A stretch of 64,000 nt of DNA from Neobacillus novalis NBRC 102450 (GTDB lineage Bacteria; Bacillota; Bacilli; Bacillales; Cytobacillaceae). The notes beneath the pieces are model-generated. The model saw only the letters and a list, made by a program, of their open reading frames with translations, did no database searches and was not told the DNA's origin. The position numbers and the translations under genes were made by a program. The first letter of the stretch is position 1; each line of letters opens with the position of its first letter. Shown piece by piece: positions 53,453 to 64,000 of the stretch. The DNA lies in assembly GCF_001591805.1 (NCBI RefSeq), contig NZ_BCVP01000007.1, forward strand, positions 62,001-126,000, given 5' to 3'.

Positions 53453-55216
53453 TTATAAAACACTAGCGTGGCCGTTATAAATAACACCTCTAGCAGAATC
53501 AACGGTAATTTCTTGGCCATCTTTGAACAAATCCAATGCGTGATCTACGCCGACAATCACAGGGATGCCAAGATTCAACCCAACAACAGCGGCATGGCTG
53601 GTGAGCCCGCCTTCTTGGGTAATGAGGGCAGCACATTTTTCAATCGCTGGAACCATGTCACGGTCTGAACCGATTGTCACAAGAATCGAACCCGGCTTTA
53701 CCTTTTCTAAGGCCTCTTCTGCATTATGAGCAAGGACCACCTTACCAAAAGCGGATTTGCGGCCAATTCCCTGCGCCTTGGCGATTGTTTCTCCGACTAC
53801 ATGGATCTTCATCAGATTTGTTGTTCCAGCTTCACCAACTGGAACCCCTGCAGTGATAACAACTAAATCGCCACGCTTTACGATGCCGCTATTTAAGCTC
53901 TCCTCGACGGCAATATCAAGCATTTCATCTGTAGTCGTGCAGATTCTGCCAAGCTGTGGATAGACTCCCCAGACAAGCTGTAAACGGCGGCAAACGGGTT
54001 CATTTGCTGTTACAGCAACAATCGCCGACTTCGGACGGTACCTCGAAATCATCCTGGCAGTATGACCGCTTTCCGTTGGGGTAATGATTGACTTTACATC
54101 TAAGTTTAAAGCGGTATGGGCAACAGACTGGCCAATCGCATCTGTTAGGTTGTGTTCGGCGTCTTTGCTCCGGCTTGATAAAATTTCCTTGTGTTCTAAT
54201 GCCTGCTCGGCTCTCGAAGCAATATTGTTCATTGTTTGAACTGCTTCTACTGGGTAAAGGCCCGCAGCCGTTTCACCAGAAAGCATGATTGCATCTGTCC
54301 CATCAAAAATGGCATTGGCTACATCGCTCGCTTCCGCACGTGTTGGTCTTGGGTTGCGCTGCATCGAATCAAGCATTTGGGTAGCAGTTATGACCGGTTT
54401 TCCAAGGGCATTACATTTCTTAATCAGCATTTTTTGAACAAGCGGAACCTCTTCAGCTGGGATTTCAACTCCAAGATCGCCACGGGCAACCATCAGGCCA
54501 TCAGAGACTTCTAAAATTTCATCAATGTTATCTACGCCTTCTTGGTTTTCAATCTTAGGAATAATATGGATATATACTGCCTTGTTTTCTTCCAGCAGTT
54601 GACGGATTTCTAAAACGTCTTTTGCCCGGCGGACGAATGATGCCGCAATAAAATCAACGCCTTGTTCAATTCCAAAGAGAATATCCTGTGTATCCTTTTC
54701 TGTAATCCCCGGCAGATTAACGGACACACCCGGAACATTTACACCCTTTTTATTTTTCAAGGTACCGCTGTTTAGAATTTTCGTATAAATTTCATTTGCT
54801 GCTTTATTTATTTCTATTACTTCAAGACCGATTAATCCATCGTCTAAAAGAATTTTAGTGCCTACATGTACATCTTCAATTAATCCAGGGTATGTAACGG
54901 AAAACTTTTCGACTGTTCCTTCGACTTCTGTCATTGAAACAATCACATTTCCGCCCGCCTTTAGCTCAATTGCACCGTTTTGCATATTGTTTGTCCGAAT
55001 TTCCGGACCTTTTGTATCCAGTAGGATGGCAACCGTTTTTCCCGTAATTCTTGACGCTTCGCGGATATTTTCGATTCGAGCACCATGCTCTTTAAAATCA
55101 CCATGTGAAAAATTTAAGCGGGCAACGTTCATACCTGCATTAATCAATTGAGTTAATTTTTCTACACTTTCACTAGCAGGACCAATTGTACAAACGATTT
55201 TCGTTTTTCGTAACAT
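53453..55216 (-). CDS. pyk: pyruvate kinase with C-terminal PEP-utiliser-like domain
   Basis: Converts phosphoenolpyruvate and ADP to pyruvate and ATP. The 587 residues have the TIM-barrel core ([61 protein letters not shown]), a B domain and the C-terminal regulatory domain. The last about 110 residues form the Bacillus-type extra domain resembling the PEP synthase swivel, with [11 protein letters not shown]. It follows pfkA by 32 bp in the pfkA-pyk operon. Confidence 0.97.
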   Translation of the reverse strand: MLRKTKIVCTIGPASESVEKLTQLINAGMNVARLNFSHGDFKEHGARIENIREASRITGKTVAILLDTKGPEIRTNNMQNGAIELKAGGNVIVSMTEVEGTVEKFSVTYPGLIEDVHVGTKILLDDGLIGLEVIEINKAANEIYTKILNSGTLKNKKGVNVPGVSVNLPGITEKDTQDILFGIEQGVDFIAASFVRRAKDVLEIRQLLEENKAVYIHIIPKIENQEGVDNIDEILEVSDGLMVARGDLGVEIPAEEVPLVQKMLIKKCNALGKPVITATQMLDSMQRNPRPTRAEASDVANAIFDGTDAIMLSGETAAGLYPVEAVQTMNNIASRAEQALEHKEILSSRSKDAEHNLTDAIGQSVAHTALNLDVKSIITPTESGHTARMISRYRPKSAIVAVTANEPVCRRLQLVWGVYPQLGRICTTTDEMLDIAVEESLNSGIVKRGDLVVITAGVPVGEAGTTNLMKIHVVGETIAKAQGIGRKSAFGKVVLAHNAEEALEKVKPGSILVTIGSDRDMVPAIEKCAALITQEGGLTSHAAVVGLNLGIPVIVGVDHALDLFKDGQEITVDSARGVIYNGHASVL

Positions 55217-55248
55217 TTAAAAGCCTCCTATTTGGTTAAAACAAATAA

Positions 55249-56229
<981 letters not shown>

Positions 56230-56325
56230 TTAAGAAAACATATATATATATAATATCATTAAATTAGAAAAGATACTGTTTTCACACCTACTTCTATTAT
56301 TCACATAAAAGCTTCTAATATTTAT

Positions 56326-56354
56326 AAAATAACATGAAGAATTGCCCTTAACAA
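56326..56354 (-). promoter_or_regulatory. possible sigma-A promoter of pfkA-pyk
   Basis: Minus-strand -35 TTGTTA (56349-56354), 17-bp spacer, -10 TATTTT (56326-56331). Both hexamers are imperfect, and AT-rich DNA nearer pfkA could hold another start. Confidence 0.45.
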
Positions 56355-56398
56355 CCGATTCATATTAGTAATTACTAAAGACGGAATAGTTAGTGAAC

Positions 56399-56433
56399 TG
56401 AAAACGTTTTATCCCCTTTTGAAAGCGTCGTCA
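56399..56433. promoter_or_regulatory. tandem cre-like CcpA sites upstream of pfkA-pyk
   Basis: TGAAAACGTTTTAT (56399-56412) and TGAAAGCGTCGTCA (56420-56433) each match TGWAARCGYTWWCA at 12 of 14 positions, in the same orientation and 21 bp apart. They lie well upstream of the pfkA promoter region, where CcpA activates in known cases. Confidence 0.6.
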
Positions 56434-56481
56434 TCATCTATTCAATGAAATTTATGTGAACATTCATGAACTGCACATATT

Positions 56482-56512
56482 TAAAAATCGTGCCCATGTG
56501 AGCACGATTTTT
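56482..56512 (-). terminator. terminator of accDA
   Basis: Stem AAATCGTGC/GCACGATTT flanked by A/T runs, directly after the accA stop codon on the minus strand. Confidence 0.88.
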
Positions 56513-57490
56513 TTAATTAACGCTAATATAATCATTCATTAAGCTATATTCGCCAATTGTCCTAAATCGATTATACCGATCGGCAATTAATTCCTCTTCA
56601 GAAAGGGTAAGCAGCTGTTGTAGTGAGGTTTTCAGTAACTTTTCGATTTCTTCAGCCTGCTGCTTCACATCTTTATGGGCTCCACCCTTGATTTCGGGAA
56701 TAATCTCATCGATAACACCTAATTCTTTTAGGTCAGGTGCCGTAATCTTCATCGTTTCAGCCGCGTTTTTGGCGAGGGCCGCATCTTTCCACAAAATAGC
56801 CGCTGCTCCTTCAGGAGAAATTACTGAATAGGTTGAGTTTTCAAGCATGTAGATCCGATTGCCAACACCAAGGGCCAGCGCACCACCGCTGCCGCCTTCG
56901 CCAATAACAATACAAATAACCGGCACCCTGAGGCCTGCCATTTCAAATAGGTTGCGGGCAATCGCTTCACTCTGACCGCGTTCTTCCGCGGCCTTACCTG
57001 GATAGGCTCCTTTTGTATCGATAAAACAAATGATTGGGCGCTTAAATTTATCCGCCTGTTTCATTAAACGGAGTGCTTTTCGGTAGCCCTCGGGATGCGG
57101 CATTCCAAAATTTCTACGAATATTTTCTTTCGTATCTTTTCCTCTTTGATGGCCAATAACGGTAACAGGAAGCCCCTTAAACCTGGCTATTCCGCCAACA
57201 ATGGCTGCATCATCTGCGAAAGTTCGGTCGCCATGGCATTCAAAGAATCCATCAAATAAATAGGAAATATAGTCCAATGTTGTCGGCCGGCCTGGATGCC
57301 TAGCTATTTGCACTCGATCCCACGGTTTAATATTGGAGTATATATCCGCCTCTAGCTTTTCAAGCCGCGCCTCTAATTTGGCAATTTCAGAACTTAAATC
57401 GACATCTGTTGTTTCAGTGAACTCTTTTATTTCGTTGATTTTCTTTCTTAACTCTACAATTGGGCGTTCGAATTCCAATTCTCCTACCAT
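56513..57490 (-). CDS. accA: acetyl-CoA carboxylase carboxyltransferase subunit alpha
   Basis: With AccD transfers carboxyl from carboxybiotin to acetyl-CoA, committing carbon to fatty acid synthesis. The 325 residues begin with a coiled-coil N-terminus and carry the crotonase-like core ([83 protein letters not shown]). The AGGAGGTGA SD lies inside accD, whose last codons overlap the start by seven bases. Confidence 0.97.
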   Translation of the reverse strand: MVGELEFERPIVELRKKINEIKEFTETTDVDLSSEIAKLEARLEKLEADIYSNIKPWDRVQIARHPGRPTTLDYISYLFDGFFECHGDRTFADDAAIVGGIARFKGLPVTVIGHQRGKDTKENIRRNFGMPHPEGYRKALRLMKQADKFKRPIICFIDTKGAYPGKAAEERGQSEAIARNLFEMAGLRVPVICIVIGEGGSGGALALGVGNRIYMLENSTYSVISPEGAAAILWKDAALAKNAAETMKITAPDLKELGVIDEIIPEIKGGAHKDVKQQAEEIEKLLKTSLQQLLTLSEEELIADRYNRFRTIGEYSLMNDYISVN

Positions 57491-58362
57491 TCGAGTTCAC
57501 CTCCTGGTTGATGAATTTCTAAAATGTTTGTGATTTTTTCAACTAATTCAAGTCGTGAAATGATTGCGTCTAACTGACCATGCTTTAATAGAAACTCAGC
57601 CGTTTGAAAGTCTGCAGGCAATTCTTCACGAATGGATTGTTCAATTACTCTGCGGCCGGCAAAGCCGATTAATGCTTCTGGCTCAGCAAAGTTGAAATCG
57701 CCCAACGACGCGAAGCTGGCAGAAACACCGCCTGTTGTCGGGTAGGTCATCATAGAAATTATCAAGCCGCCATTTTCACTGAACCTCTTTAAGGCAACAC
57801 TTGTCTTTGCCATTTGCATTAAACTCAAGGCACCTTCCTGCATCCTTGCACCGCCGGAGGCAGTAAAGATCATAAACGGTATAGAAAGCTCATCGGCTTT
57901 TTCTATCGCTAGCGTTATTTTTTCACCGACTACAGAACCCATGCTTCCCATTCGGAACGAAGCATCCATGATCGCCAGGACAATTTTATTACCATTGACG
58001 GTTCCAATGCCTGTAACCACTGCTTCATTTAATTTGCTTTTTTGGCGATCCTTTTCAAGCTTTTCAAGGTAATCTGGGAAATTTAATGGATTTTTAGATA
58101 TCATATTTTCATTGATCTCTTCAAAGCTGTTTTCATCAAGAAAACTGTCAATCCGCTCTCTTGAATTCATTTGAAAATGATGTCCGCAATGTAAACAAAC
58201 CTTAAAGTTTTTCGCCAATTCCTTCGTATACATGATTTTTTTACATGAAGGGCATTTAGTCATAATTCCTTCAGGCACGTCATTTTTAGCAGTTTCTGTA
58301 GGAATTGTTGCATATTTTTTCTTTTTTTGATTTGGTTTCACAAAAAGATCTTTTAGTGCCAA
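57484..58362 (-). CDS. accD: acetyl-CoA carboxylase carboxyltransferase subunit beta
   Basis: Partner of AccA. The 292 residues have an N-terminal four-cysteine zinc finger ([15 protein letters not shown]...[10 protein letters not shown]) and the crotonase core ([56 protein letters not shown]). The start is TTG with AAAGGAGG seven bases upstream. In the 186-bp gap above it lies a perfect palindrome identical in core to one before the malic enzyme gene. Confidence 0.96.
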   Translation of the reverse strand: MALKDLFVKPNQKKKKYATIPTETAKNDVPEGIMTKCPSCKKIMYTKELAKNFKVCLHCGHHFQMNSRERIDSFLDENSFEEINENMISKNPLNFPDYLEKLEKDRQKSKLNEAVVTGIGTVNGNKIVLAIMDASFRMGSMGSVVGEKITLAIEKADELSIPFMIFTASGGARMQEGALSLMQMAKTSVALKRFSENGGLIISMMTYPTTGGVSASFASLGDFNFAEPEALIGFAGRRVIEQSIREELPADFQTAEFLLKHGQLDAIISRLELVEKITNILEIHQPGGELEW

Positions 58363-58460
58363 AATGTATCCTCCTTTGTAACACTCCTGCCTAACAAGCA
58401 GGTTTTTCCTGATAATTCTATTCAGAAGTCTTTCTATCCTTTATTAACTCTATACTCCAT

Positions 58461-58477
58461 TAGTGGTCAGACCACTA
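58461..58477. promoter_or_regulatory. GntR/FadR-type operator upstream of accDA
   Basis: TAGTGGTCAGACCACTA is a perfect 8-1-8 palindrome with the TGGTnnnACCA core typical of FadR-subfamily GntR regulators. It lies about 100 bp before accD, next to the gene for such a regulator. Confidence 0.75.
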
Positions 58478-58548
58478 GATAATTAAAAATACCCTTACCC
58501 AAGGGCTTGTTTAACTTCCACTATAAAATAAAATAAATTCAAAATCTG

Positions 58549-59175
58549 TTAGTATTTGTCGATAAAAAAAGACAAATTTCGGAGAGCACAATAAGCAGAA
58601 AGTGTTTTTTCCTCATCCTTTTCTGCTAATGCATCTATTAATAATTGATAGTTCTCGCGGTTGTACTCAATGGGAATAGTGTCCAGTGAATAGTAATAAT
58701 CCTTCAAAATCAGCCAAATTCTAGCGAATAGGTGATTATCTGCCATCTCGATAATCCGAATAAAAAACTCATCATCATTAAAGCTGTCTACTGTCCTTAC
58801 CCATTCTTGCAAATTTGCTATGCTTCTACTGTCCATTCGTTGTAGACTTAAGCGCAGGCAATCCATCTCAATAATATTTTTTGTTTCAAATACATCCTGC
58901 TTTGCTTTTTCATCCTGCAAAATAAAGCTGCTGAGGAGCTGCACCAGCTGATTGCCGCGAAAGTCTCTGATAAACGTTCCTTCGCCGCGCCGTGTTTCAA
59001 TTAAACCGAGCAATTCCAATGCCCTTAATGCTTCGCGAACGGAAGAGCGCCCGAAATTCAGGCGCTCAGACAATTCCCGTTCTGATGGAATTTTATCTCC
59101 GGACTTTAGATCATCTATGGTTATCATTTCTCGTAATTGCTTTACAATCTCTAAGTATACTTTTGTATTCGTCAC
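58549..59175 (-). CDS. GntR family (FadR subfamily) transcriptional regulator
   Basis: 208 residues. The N-terminal winged helix (about 8-70) shows KSGDKIPSERELSERLNFGRSSVREALRALELLGLIETRRGEGTFI, the GntR signature. The C-terminal part is an all-helical FCD-like domain that would bind a small carboxylate or acyl-CoA ligand. It follows the malic enzyme gene by eight bases. Identical palindromes upstream of that operon and of accDA suggest it controls both. It is not the TetR-type FadR also present here. Ligand unknown. Confidence 0.87.
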   Translation of the reverse strand: MTNTKVYLEIVKQLREMITIDDLKSGDKIPSERELSERLNFGRSSVREALRALELLGLIETRRGEGTFIRDFRGNQLVQLLSSFILQDEKAKQDVFETKNIIEMDCLRLSLQRMDSRSIANLQEWVRTVDSFNDDEFFIRIIEMADNHLFARIWLILKDYYYSLDTIPIEYNRENYQLLIDALAEKDEEKTLSAYCALRNLSFFIDKY

Positions 59176-59183
59176 TTACTTTA

Positions 59184-60422
59184 TCACTCACTTTTACCAA
59201 TAATAGCGAGCCTTTGCGTTTTTTCTTTAATATCTTCCGGATCCACTTTGATGCGGGCTACCCCTGTTTCCATCGCAGCCTTTGCTACTGCTGCAGCCAC
59301 ATTTGGGGCTACTCTAGGGTCAAAAGGTGCTGGAATGACATAGTCAGCATTTAACTCATCTTCACTGATTAAGCCGGCAATAGCTTCCACTGCTGCTACC
59401 TTCATTTTTTCATTTATATGTGTTGCGCGAACATCAAGCGCTCCACGGAAAATCCCAGGAAACGCCAGGACATTGTTTACTTGATTTGGAAAATCAGACC
59501 GGCCAGTTCCAACTACTTTGGCTCCGGCTGCTTTTGCTTCATCCGGCATAATCTCAGGGTCTGGATTAGCCATCGCAAAAATAATCGAATCCGGGTTCAT
59601 CGATGCTACCATTTCTTTCGTTAGAGCGCCAGCTACTGAAACCCCGATAAATACATCCGCGCCTTTAATAACATCCGCGAGACTTCCTGTCAGGTTATCC
59701 CGATTAGTAAATTTGGCTACTTCTGCTTTTACCGCATTCATCCCTTGTGGGCGTCCTTCGTAAATGGCACCTTTCGTATCACACATAATGATGTCTCTGA
59801 CACCATAGCTATATAACAACTTAATAATCGCGATCCCGGCTGCACCAGCACCGCTTGCTATCACTTTAATTTCGGTCATTTTTTTGTCTATAATTTTAAG
59901 GGCATTGACAAGGCCTGCCACGGTAACAATGGCTGTACCATGCTGGTCATCATGAAAGATCGGAATATTCGCTTCCTTCTTCAATCGTTCCTCAATCACG
60001 AAACAATTAGGAGCAGCGATATCTTCCAGATTCACACCGCCAAATGTAGGCTCAAGCAACTTTACGGTTTCAACAATTTTATCCACATCTGTCGTGTTTA
60101 AGCAAATGGGAAATGCATCAACGCCGGCAAAGCTTTTAAATAGAACAGCTTTTCCTTCCATAACAGGAAGTGCTGCTTCGGGTCCAATATTCCCAAGTCC
60201 GAGAACGGCCGTCCCATCGGATACCACCGCAACCATGTTTCCTTTCATGGTATAGTCATAAACCGTTTCTGGCTTTTCATAAATATCTTTACATGGCTCT
60301 GCCACACCTGGTGAATAGGCCAAACTTAAATCATGAGCGTTCCGGACAGGAACTTTTGATTTCGACTCTAACTTTCCTTTATTAACTCGATGCATATGTA
60401 ATGCTTCTTCACGTAAAGTCAA
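59184..60422 (-). CDS. NAD(P)-dependent malic enzyme
   Basis: Decarboxylates malate to pyruvate, yielding NAD(P)H. The 412 residues are of the short malic enzyme type like B. subtilis YtsJ. Visible are SLAYSPGVAEPCKDI, NMVAVVSDGTAVLGLGNIG, LNTTDVDKIVETV, IFHDDQHGTAIVTVAGL with metal ligands, the dinucleotide site SGAGAAGIAIIKLL, and FAMANPDPEI. The start is TTG with AAAGGGG eight bases upstream. It heads a two-gene operon with the GntR regulator. Cofactor preference cannot be fixed by eye. Confidence 0.93.
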   Translation of the reverse strand: MTLREEALHMHRVNKGKLESKSKVPVRNAHDLSLAYSPGVAEPCKDIYEKPETVYDYTMKGNMVAVVSDGTAVLGLGNIGPEAALPVMEGKAVLFKSFAGVDAFPICLNTTDVDKIVETVKLLEPTFGGVNLEDIAAPNCFVIEERLKKEANIPIFHDDQHGTAIVTVAGLVNALKIIDKKMTEIKVIASGAGAAGIAIIKLLYSYGVRDIIMCDTKGAIYEGRPQGMNAVKAEVAKFTNRDNLTGSLADVIKGADVFIGVSVAGALTKEMVASMNPDSIIFAMANPDPEIMPDEAKAAGAKVVGTGRSDFPNQVNNVLAFPGIFRGALDVRATHINEKMKVAAVEAIAGLISEDELNADYVIPAPFDPRVAPNVAAAVAKAAMETGVARIKVDPEDIKEKTQRLAIIGKSE

Positions 60423-60489
60423 GATATGTCACCCCTTTGATTTATACAAAAAGAATCGGGACATCCCGCTAAATAACAAGCCAACATTG

Positions 60490-60502
60490 GTGGTCAGACC
60501 AC
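60490..60502. promoter_or_regulatory. GntR/FadR-type operator upstream of the malic enzyme gene
   Basis: GTGGTCAGACCAC is a perfect 6-1-6 palindrome identical to the core of the accDA site. It sits about 15-28 bp downstream of the -10 box, a repressing position. Confidence 0.78.
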
Positions 60503-60517
60503 ACTTGTCTCTTTATC

Positions 60518-60545
60518 ACTATAACATATCTTCGAAAGTTGTAAA
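60518..60545 (-). promoter_or_regulatory. sigma-A promoter of malic enzyme-regulator operon
   Basis: Minus-strand -35 TTTACA (60540-60545), 16-bp spacer, -10 TATAGT (60518-60523), between the dnaE stop codon and the operator. Confidence 0.65.
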
Positions 60546-60548
60546 GAA

Positions 60549-63500
60549 TTAATCTTTCAGGACAACATTTTTTGAACCGAGTATTTTTTTTAATTGCTGC
60601 AGTAATTCGGAGGTTGGATTTACGTTATTCTCCTTACCTAGCCTTACTGTTTTTCGGGTTGATTCGTAATGCAAAATAACGCCTGCTTCACCCTTATTTC
60701 CTTTAAGAAGCTGATTTATTTTTTGTAATGATTGCTCATCCTGTATATTCTCGACAATTTTCAAATATAATACTGACTGCTTTACTAATTTTGTTTGAAT
60801 CCATTGTTCTAACCCAGAAACATGCTGAATGATAAATTGCGGTTCCCCTTCGCGTTCTTCAATTTTTCCTTCCAGCAGCACAAAATTCCCCTGTCTTAAA
60901 AGCTGTTGATGCCTTTTATAGACCGTCGGGAACGCGACTGCTTCCATTTCACCAGTGGCATCACTTACAGTTAAAAAGGCCATTGAATCACCCTTTTTGG
61001 TGCGAATAGCTTTCAAGGATGAAAGATAGACACCTGCAGAAGCCCTTTTTACCCCATTTTTCAAATCGAATAAAACGTCTGCACCGCAAACTTTAAGCTC
61101 TTTTGCAAAAATAGAAATGGGATGATCAGATAGATAGAAGCCAAGTGCCTCTTTTTCAAATGTCAGCTTATGCTCCTGACTTATGGGATCGACTTGAACA
61201 TACTTCGGCTTGGGAACAAATTCATCATCGAATAAATCAATTTGACTGGCATCGTCAGGCTTAAAAATTTGAGCGTGCTCAATCGCTACATCTAAACTGG
61301 CTAGCAAGACGGCTCGGTCTTCACCGAACTCATCAAAACATCCAGAATGGACAAGGAACTCCAGTGTTTTCCGGTTAATCGCTTTAGAAGAAACCCTAAT
61401 ACAGAAATCAAAAAGGTTCGCAAATTTTTTCTTTTTCCTTGCTTGAAAGATTTCCTTCAATGCTTGGGCACCAACACTTTTGATGGCAGCAAGACTGTAG
61501 CGGATGGCTCCTGTTTGATCTACATGAAATGAAAAACCGCTATAGTTGATAGATGGAGGCAGGACGGTAATTTCCTTTTGCTTTGTTTCCATGATATACT
61601 GAGCAATTTTTGTTTCATTTCCAATTGCTGCGGTAAGCAGACCTGCCATAAAAAAAGTTGGATAATTAGCTTTTAAAAAGGCAAGCTGGTAGGCAATCAT
61701 GCTGTAAGCCACTGCGTGACTGCGATTAAAGCCATAATTTGCAAAGCGGACAATTAAATCATAAATCTCATTGGCAAGAGATTGGTTATAACCCTTTTTT
61801 AGTGCTCCTTGAACAAAATGATGTCGCTCTTTATCAAGTACCTCTTTTTGCTTCTTCCCGACTGCCCTTCTCAAAAGATCGGCTTCACCAAGTGAGAATC
61901 CTGCCATTACCGAAGCAATCTGCATGATTTGTTCTTGGTAGACAATAACACCGTAGGTATTCTCTAAGATTGGTTGCAAATCTGGGTGTGGGTATTCGAC
62001 TGCTTGACGGCCATGCTTTCGATCAATAAAGAGCGGGATACTTTCCATTGGCCCGGGCCGGTACAACGCATTGACGGCTACAATATCCTCAAAGCGTGAA
62101 GGTTTTAATCTGGTTAACACCTTCCGTATCCCTTCCGATTCCAGCTGAAATATCCCTGTCGTTTCGCCCCTTGCTAATAGTTCAAACGTCTTGGTATCTT
62201 CTAATGGGATTTGCCCGATGTCTATATTTCTCCTTGTATGACGATGTATGGACGATAGGATTGTTTCAATTAGAGAAAGATTTCGTAAGCCAAGGAAGTC
62301 CATTTTGAGGAGACCAATTTCTTCAAGATGCTCCATTGAATATTGAGTTAAATAAACTTGGTTAGACCCGCGTTGAATCGGAATTAACTCAATGAGCTGT
62401 TTGTCGCTAATGACAACACCTGCAGCATGTGTAGATGTGTGGCGCGGCAGACCCTCGAGCTTTAAGGCTGTTTCAAATAGCCGTTTGTATTGCTCGGTTT
62501 CATTAATCAGCCTGCGAAGCCCTTCAGATTCTTCAAATGCCTGTTGCAGGTTTATTCCTAAACGTGATGGAATAAGCCTTGACAATTGCTCCAGTTCCTT
62601 TGAATTCAGGCCGAATACCCGGCCGACATCACGTAATGCCGCTTTGGCCGCCAGCGTTCCAAACGTGACTATTTGCGCAACGTGGAGCTCGCCGTATTTC
62701 TTAGCTACATATTCAATCACTTCATCTCTACGATGGTCCGGAAAGTCAATATCGATATCAGGCATCGAAATCCGCTCAGGATTCAAAAACCGTTCGAATA
62801 ACAAGGTATGCTTGATTGGGTCAACATCAGTGATGTACAAAACATAAGCAACAAGCGACCCCGCTGCCGAACCCCTGCCAGGTCCGGTCAATATTCCATT
62901 TTCACGGGCATATCGCATAAAATCCCAGACAATTAAAAAGTAATTGCTAAACTTCATTCGTTTGATTACTGCTAGTTCATAGGATAATCGTTCAAAATAT
63001 TCTTGGCTTGGCGAGGAAAAGCGCTCGCTCAATCCTTTTCGGCATAATCTCTCCAAATATTCCTCAGCATCCAGGCCATTTTCTGTCGGGAAAGCAGGCA
63101 AATAGGTTTTATTGAGTTCTATATTGACATTGCATCTTTTAGCGATATGGATTGTGTTTTCCAATGCTTCAGGAAACTCGGAAAGGCAGTCGATCATTTC
63201 ACTGGCTGTTTTCAGATAGTATTGATCGCTTTGCAATCTTTCTCTATGGTCATCCTGTAATTTCTCACCATTTTTAATAGCTGACAAACACTCCTGAGCA
63301 AACATGTCTTCTTTTTCTAAATAATAGACCTGATTGGCGGCCGCTAACGGGACATTCATGTCTTTTGAAAGCAATTGGAGCTGTTTCCTTAGTTCCGTCT
63401 CCTGTTCCAGTTGGTGATTTTGGATTGCAAGAAAAAAATTCCCGGCGCCGAAAACGGCTTCAAGCTTTTTTATTAACTCTCTGGCAAATTCCTCTTTCCC

Positions 63501-63914
63501 ATTCAACAAGGACTGTTCAATTTCTCCCTCCATTCCAGGAGTAAGCGCAATCAGCCCCTTAGCATAATGCTTTAGCCATTTTAGCGGAATCCCATTATCG
63601 GCTTTCGTTTGTACCGTACTGGAGATTTTCAATAGGTTCTTATAACCTGTATTATTTTCAGCAAGTAAGACCAGTGGATAGGACTCATTCTCTTTACTAT
63701 CACTTTCCATATCCACGGTTAACCCAATGATTGGTTTAATGTTATTTTTTTTACACAATTTATAAAACTCAATTGTCCCGTACATGACATTTCGGTCAGT
63801 TAATGCAAGCTCCATAAAGCCTTTCTTCTTGGCATTTTCAATTAGATGAGGGACTGAGGCCGTACTTGTAAGCAGACTATACGCACTATAAACATGCAGG
63901 TGAATAAAAGACAT
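60549..63914 (-). CDS. dnaE: DNA polymerase III alpha subunit DnaE
   Basis: Second replicative polymerase of low-GC gram-positives, extending primers on the lagging strand before PolC takes over. The ATG giving MSFIHLHVYSAYSLL matches the family; a GTG three codons earlier is poorly spaced from AAGGG. The 1121 residues have the PHP domain (HLHVYSAYSLLTS, ALTDRNVMYG), palm with MPDIDIDFPDHRRDEVI, GPGRGSAAGSLVAYVLYI, fingers, a helix-hairpin-helix region and a C-terminal OB domain. Confidence 0.96.
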   Translation of the reverse strand: MSFIHLHVYSAYSLLTSTASVPHLIENAKKKGFMELALTDRNVMYGTIEFYKLCKKNNIKPIIGLTVDMESDSKENESYPLVLLAENNTGYKNLLKISSTVQTKADNGIPLKWLKHYAKGLIALTPGMEGEIEQSLLNGKEEFARELIKKLEAVFGAGNFFLAIQNHQLEQETELRKQLQLLSKDMNVPLAAANQVYYLEKEDMFAQECLSAIKNGEKLQDDHRERLQSDQYYLKTASEMIDCLSEFPEALENTIHIAKRCNVNIELNKTYLPAFPTENGLDAEEYLERLCRKGLSERFSSPSQEYFERLSYELAVIKRMKFSNYFLIVWDFMRYARENGILTGPGRGSAAGSLVAYVLYITDVDPIKHTLLFERFLNPERISMPDIDIDFPDHRRDEVIEYVAKKYGELHVAQIVTFGTLAAKAALRDVGRVFGLNSKELEQLSRLIPSRLGINLQQAFEESEGLRRLINETEQYKRLFETALKLEGLPRHTSTHAAGVVISDKQLIELIPIQRGSNQVYLTQYSMEHLEEIGLLKMDFLGLRNLSLIETILSSIHRHTRRNIDIGQIPLEDTKTFELLARGETTGIFQLESEGIRKVLTRLKPSRFEDIVAVNALYRPGPMESIPLFIDRKHGRQAVEYPHPDLQPILENTYGVIVYQEQIMQIASVMAGFSLGEADLLRRAVGKKQKEVLDKERHHFVQGALKKGYNQSLANEIYDLIVRFANYGFNRSHAVAYSMIAYQLAFLKANYPTFFMAGLLTAAIGNETKIAQYIMETKQKEITVLPPSINYSGFSFHVDQTGAIRYSLAAIKSVGAQALKEIFQARKKKKFANLFDFCIRVSSKAINRKTLEFLVHSGCFDEFGEDRAVLLASLDVAIEHAQIFKPDDASQIDLFDDEFVPKPKYVQVDPISQEHKLTFEKEALGFYLSDHPISIFAKELKVCGADVLFDLKNGVKRASAGVYLSSLKAIRTKKGDSMAFLTVSDATGEMEAVAFPTVYKRHQQLLRQGNFVLLEGKIEEREGEPQFIIQHVSGLEQWIQTKLVKQSVLYLKIVENIQDEQSLQKINQLLKGNKGEAGVILHYESTRKTVRLGKENNVNPTSELLQQLKKILGSKNVVLKD

Positions 63915-63951
63915 CCTCTTCACACCCTTAATTACTTGATCTTACTCTTTA

Positions 63952-63957
63952 TTATAG
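63952..63957 (-). promoter_or_regulatory. possible -10 box of dnaE
   Basis: TATAAT on the minus strand about 40 bp before dnaE. I see no convincing -35 at the right distance, only a T-rich tract. Confidence 0.35.
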
Positions 63958-64000
63958 AACTTTTATGCGAAAAAAGAAAATATGTTCTCATTTATTCATC

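Noticed and set aside
58389..58408. Short hairpin CCTGC/GCAGG just upstream of the accD SD
   Set aside because: Five base pairs with no T-run on the coding strand; not enough to call an attenuator.

Overview
This window is a chromosomal segment from an endospore-forming member of the Bacillaceae. Gene content and order follow the Bacillus subtilis sdh-lysC-uvrC-trxA-etf to pyk-pfkA-acc-dnaE region almost gene for gene. The presence of sspI, ytxC, ytaF and ytvI points to a sporeformer. A Neobacillus, Mesobacillus or Cytobacillus-like genome is my guess from protein similarity, not a demonstrated identity. Nearly all genes lie on the minus strand, so the window reads opposite to transcription. 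No rRNA, tRNA, insertion sequence or prophage was recognised.

Layout from left to right. (1) A truncated class D sortase gene and the succinate dehydrogenase operon sdhCAB. (2) yslB on the plus strand facing lysC, which has a lysine riboswitch and an internal start for a beta subunit; then uvrC and trxA. (3) A fatty acid beta-oxidation block (lcfA, fadR, fadB, etfB, etfA) with a FadR operator inside it. (4) A 27-codon membrane peptide gene, yshE, mutS2, polX, a CvpA-like gene and zapA, facing rnhC and a pterin dehydratase gene on the plus strand. (5) An accessory NERD-domain gene bracketed by two nearly identical 97-98 bp repeat blocks. (6) T-box-controlled pheST, a SpoU methyltransferase, sspI, an M42 peptidase, a dUTPase, ysdB with a sigma-W promoter, and ysdA. 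(7) The L20-autoregulated infC-rpmI-rplT operon and T-box-controlled thrS. (8) ytxC, the primosome genes dnaB-dnaI, nrdR, a hypothetical gene, speD with a structured leader, gapB with CcpN-type sites, coaE, ytaF, mutM and polA. (9) citZ-icd-mdh, a MaoC-like gene and phoPR. (10) ytvI, pfkA-pyk, accDA, a GntR/FadR-type regulator, a malic enzyme and dnaE.

The genes form a central-carbon and energy core: TCA enzymes, lower glycolysis and gluconeogenesis, fatty acid synthesis entry and fatty acid degradation. They are interleaved with replication, repair and translation genes. Regulatory sequence is rich. I can point to a lysine riboswitch, two T-boxes, an L20 leader, a FadR box, CcpN-like and cre-like sites, a sigma-W promoter, and a pair of identical palindromes that appear to tie the malic enzyme-regulator operon to accDA.

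The items most worth a second look are the folded speD leader with a built-in anti-Shine-Dalgarno, the shared GntR operators, the NERD cassette with helically phased ATCGGCG repeats, tandem cre-like boxes ahead of pfkA, and the 27-residue membrane peptide gene. Start codons were chosen from Shine-Dalgarno (SD) position and recalled family lengths, and several differ from the longest open frame.
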